Assembly (NCBI RefSeq): GCF_021568705.1
Contig: NZ_JAKGTH010000011.1
Span: 248,001 to 312,000, forward strand
Source: Gillisia lutea
Lineage (GTDB): Bacteria > Bacteroidota > Bacteroidia > Flavobacteriales > Flavobacteriaceae
DNA: 64,000 nt
Direction: 5' to 3'
In this document: positions 62,196 through 64,000 of the stretch, in pieces
How the letters are laid out: each line of letters starts with the position of its first letter
How positions within the stretch are numbered: position 1 is the stretch's first letter
The notes under the pieces: model-generated
The model's input: the letters and a program-made list of their open reading frames with translations, nothing else
The model's database searches: none
What the model was told of the DNA's origin: nothing
Made by a program: the position numbers and the translations under genes

Positions 62196-63152
62196 ATGAA
62201 GAATACCATAATTGACACTAATTTTAATTTTCCCGGTCAGAAATCTGTTTATAAAGGAAAGGTTAGAGAAGTATATCAACTTGAAAATGATATGCTTGTA
62301 ATGGTAGCCACCGACAGACTTTCTGCTTTTGATGTTGTAATGCCAAAGGGGATACCCTTTAAAGGACAAATATTAAACCAGATAGCAACAAAAATGATGA
62401 AGGATACTCAAGACCTAGTGCCAAACTGGCTAACGGCAACTCCAGATCCTAATGTGGCTGTGGGATTAAATTGCGATCCTTTTAAAGTGGAAATGGTAAT
62501 ACGTGGCTATTTATCTGGTCATGCGGCTCGTGAATATAAAGCAGGAAAAAGAATACTTTGTGGGGTAGAGATGCCTGATGGTATGAAGGAGAATGATAAA
62601 TTTCCTACTCCAATTATTACTCCTGCAACAAAAGCTGAAATGGGAGATCACGATGAGGATATCTCTAAAGAAGATATACTTAAGCGTGGTATTGTATCCA
62701 AAGAAGATTATGAGATTTTAGAGGATTATACACGTAAATTATTTCAACGAGGTACCGAGATCGCTGCCTCAAGAGGCTTGATTTTAGTAGATACAAAGTA
62801 TGAATTTGGTAAAACTAAGGATGGTAAAATAGTTTTAATAGACGAAATTCATACCCCAGATTCTTCCCGATATTTTTATGCCGACGGCTATAAAGAACGA
62901 CAAGAGCGAGGGGAGGTTCAAAAACAGTTATCTAAAGAGTTCGTTAGACAATGGCTTATAGAGAACGATTTTCAAGGACTGGAGGGCCAAACTGTTCCTG
63001 AAATGAGCGATGCTTACATTCAAACTGTTTCTGAAAGATATATTGAACTATATGAGAAGATAACGGGATCAGATTTTATTAAGGCTGATGTTAACGATAT
63101 TCAAAATAGGATTGAAAAAAATGTTTTGGAGTATCTAAATACGAAGCAATAG
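62196..63152 (+). CDS. purC: Phosphoribosylaminoimidazole-succinocarboxamide synthase
   Basis: Joins aspartate to CAIR in purine synthesis. 318 residues, the long form found in Bacteroidota and yeast rather than the ~240-residue E. coli form. Landmarks: [29 protein letters not shown] (cited in part: [17 protein letters not shown]) near the start, [14 protein letters not shown] near 100, [13 protein letters not shown] near 145, [21 protein letters not shown] near 210 and HTPDSSRYF. All ATP- and substrate-binding segments are present. Confidence 0.96.
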   Translation: MKNTIIDTNFNFPGQKSVYKGKVREVYQLENDMLVMVATDRLSAFDVVMPKGIPFKGQILNQIATKMMKDTQDLVPNWLTATPDPNVAVGLNCDPFKVEMVIRGYLSGHAAREYKAGKRILCGVEMPDGMKENDKFPTPIITPATKAEMGDHDEDISKEDILKRGIVSKEDYEILEDYTRKLFQRGTEIAASRGLILVDTKYEFGKTKDGKIVLIDEIHTPDSSRYFYADGYKERQERGEVQKQLSKEFVRQWLIENDFQGLEGQTVPEMSDAYIQTVSERYIELYEKITGSDFIKADVNDIQNRIEKNVLEYLNTKQ

Positions 63153-63174
63153 CAATTTTCTTCACTTTGCTATT
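63148..63174. terminator. Weak hairpin at the junction of purC and the GH16 gene
   Basis: Arms AATAGCAA (63148-63155) and TTGCTATT (63167-63174) with an 11-nt loop, T-rich in one direction. It overlaps the two converging stop codons. Confidence 0.5.
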
Positions 63175-63953
63175 TTATAATAACGTATATAGTCGATGTA
63201 AAATTGGGTTGGAAAGATAGAATCATCTACTTCTCCGGCCCATTTTCCTCCTAAGGCTAAGTTAATAACCAAGTAAAATGGCTTTCTAAAAACGTTTTTT
63301 CTACCAAAACGTTTTGCGTCGTCAATATTAAAGGCGAAATAGTGATCGCCGTCAACAAAATAATTGATTTCATGCTTATTCCATTCAATACTGTAAACAT
63401 GAAATTCATCTTCCGTGGAGGGTAAAATGTAATTATCGGAAACAGAGTCAATATTATTTTCTCTATCAATTGGATAATGAATTGCTCCATGAACTTCACC
63501 GGGGACCTTTCCTACAAATTCCATAATATCAATCTCTCCGCAGTAGGGATAACCCACCTTTTTGTGATTTGCACCTAACATCCAAATGGCTGGCCAGGTA
63601 CCTTTTCCCTGTGGTAATTTTGCTCTTACTTCAATTTTCCCATATTTAAAATGCTTTTTATCCAATGTATTTAACCGAGCCGAAGTATAATTAGCATCTT
63701 CATAATGTTGTTTATGGGCTTCAATAATAAGTTTTTCATTTTCAATTCGAGCATTTTGTTTTGCAGACCTGTAATGTTGCAGTTCATTATTTTTTCCGAG
63801 CCCATACTCAAAATTCCAATACTTTTCATTTATTTCGGGACTGGTAAATTCATCAGACCATTCTAACTGATAGTTCTGAGCTTTTGTATAATAAGGAATG
63901 AGCATGATAAGGGCTGCTATAAGGGTGTAAATTGATTTTAAATGTAAAGTCAT
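63162..63953 (-). CDS. Secreted glycoside hydrolase family 16 beta-glucanase
   Basis: Probable laminarinase-type endo-beta-glucanase, 263 residues. Signal peptide to about residue 26 (ending TKAQ), then a GH16 jelly roll: LEWSDEFTSPEINEKYWNFE, KIEVRAKLPQGKGTWPAIWM, and the catalytic motif GEIDIMEFVG (E-x-D-x-x-E; nucleophile Glu and acid/base Glu around residues 139-144), followed by VYSIEWNKHEINYFVDG. There is no extra binding module or sorting domain, so it is likely periplasmic. It would let the cell use algal glucans. Confidence 0.93.
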   Translation of the reverse strand: MTLHLKSIYTLIAALIMLIPYYTKAQNYQLEWSDEFTSPEINEKYWNFEYGLGKNNELQHYRSAKQNARIENEKLIIEAHKQHYEDANYTSARLNTLDKKHFKYGKIEVRAKLPQGKGTWPAIWMLGANHKKVGYPYCGEIDIMEFVGKVPGEVHGAIHYPIDRENNIDSVSDNYILPSTEDEFHVYSIEWNKHEINYFVDGDHYFAFNIDDAKRFGRKNVFRKPFYLVINLALGGKWAGEVDDSIFPTQFYIDYIRYYKIAK

Positions 63954-64000
63954 ACCGCAAGGTTATTAATCATTTTTTTAATATACCAGTAGTTGAAAGC

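Noticed and set aside
1-64000. Mobile elements, CRISPR, tRNA or rRNA genes
   Set aside because: No transposase, integrase, repeat-spacer array, cloverleaf or rRNA segment was recognised on either strand.

Overview
The window looks like a chromosome segment of a marine-type member of the Flavobacteriaceae (Bacteroidota). The evidence is low GC content, TAnnTTTG-type promoters, a type A sorting domain of the type IX secretion system, the gliding genes gldF and gldG, a TamL/TamB pair, and flavobacterial versions of housekeeping genes. I see no rRNA, tRNA, CRISPR array, insertion sequence or phage.

Layout. 1-610: C-terminal end of a secreted protein. 686-3536: proline operon proC-proB-proA. 3944-22309: an 18-kb stress island with 23 genes. 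It holds five tandem-domain universal stress proteins, an Hsp20, a PII-type P-type ATPase, a TerB-like protein, a zinc-ribbon protein, a LOG protein, a beta-CASP nuclease beside an ATP-cone/restriction-endonuclease fusion, three paralogous small helical proteins with a lipoprotein and a membrane-anchored flavodoxin-like protein, a WG-repeat protein, and an Mla-type lipid ABC transporter. 22601-32518: small lipoprotein, tamL/tamB and an M3 peptidase. 32759-39785: a CheB-CheR-PAS histidine kinase, a bacteriophytochrome kinase, a receiver protein and a heme oxygenase, which together look like a red-light sensing module. 39782-45283: pseudouridine synthase, methyltransferase, cation/proton antiporter, APC permease and two related small membrane proteins. 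45614-54127: a seven-PAS hybrid kinase, a degenerate receiver/HPt protein, a receiver, a HEAT-repeat membrane protein and a processive GT2 glycosyltransferase, read as a signalling-controlled polysaccharide synthase. 54137-63953: mnmE, DUF4870 protein, dnaN, gldG/gldF, a monooxygenase-like protein, SAM hydrolase-like protein, phoH, purC and a GH16 glucanase.

Main discovery. Nine promoters in the stress island carry the same 14-bp inverted repeat, MTGAYNNNNRTCAT read in the direction of the gene. In each, its centre lies exactly 29.5 bp upstream of the first base of a TAnnTTTR-like core element. This is the geometry of a class II CRP/FNR-activated promoter (centre at -41.5). Grouping genes by spacing, every gene from 3944 to 22309 lies behind one of these nine sites, and no comparable in-register site was found elsewhere in the window. 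The island therefore looks like one contiguous regulon under an FNR-like activator that is not encoded here. Its gene content (Usp, Hsp20, PII ATPase) parallels dormancy and low-oxygen regulons in unrelated bacteria, while several of its members (nuclease pair, helical trio, lipid transporter) have no assigned role in such a response.
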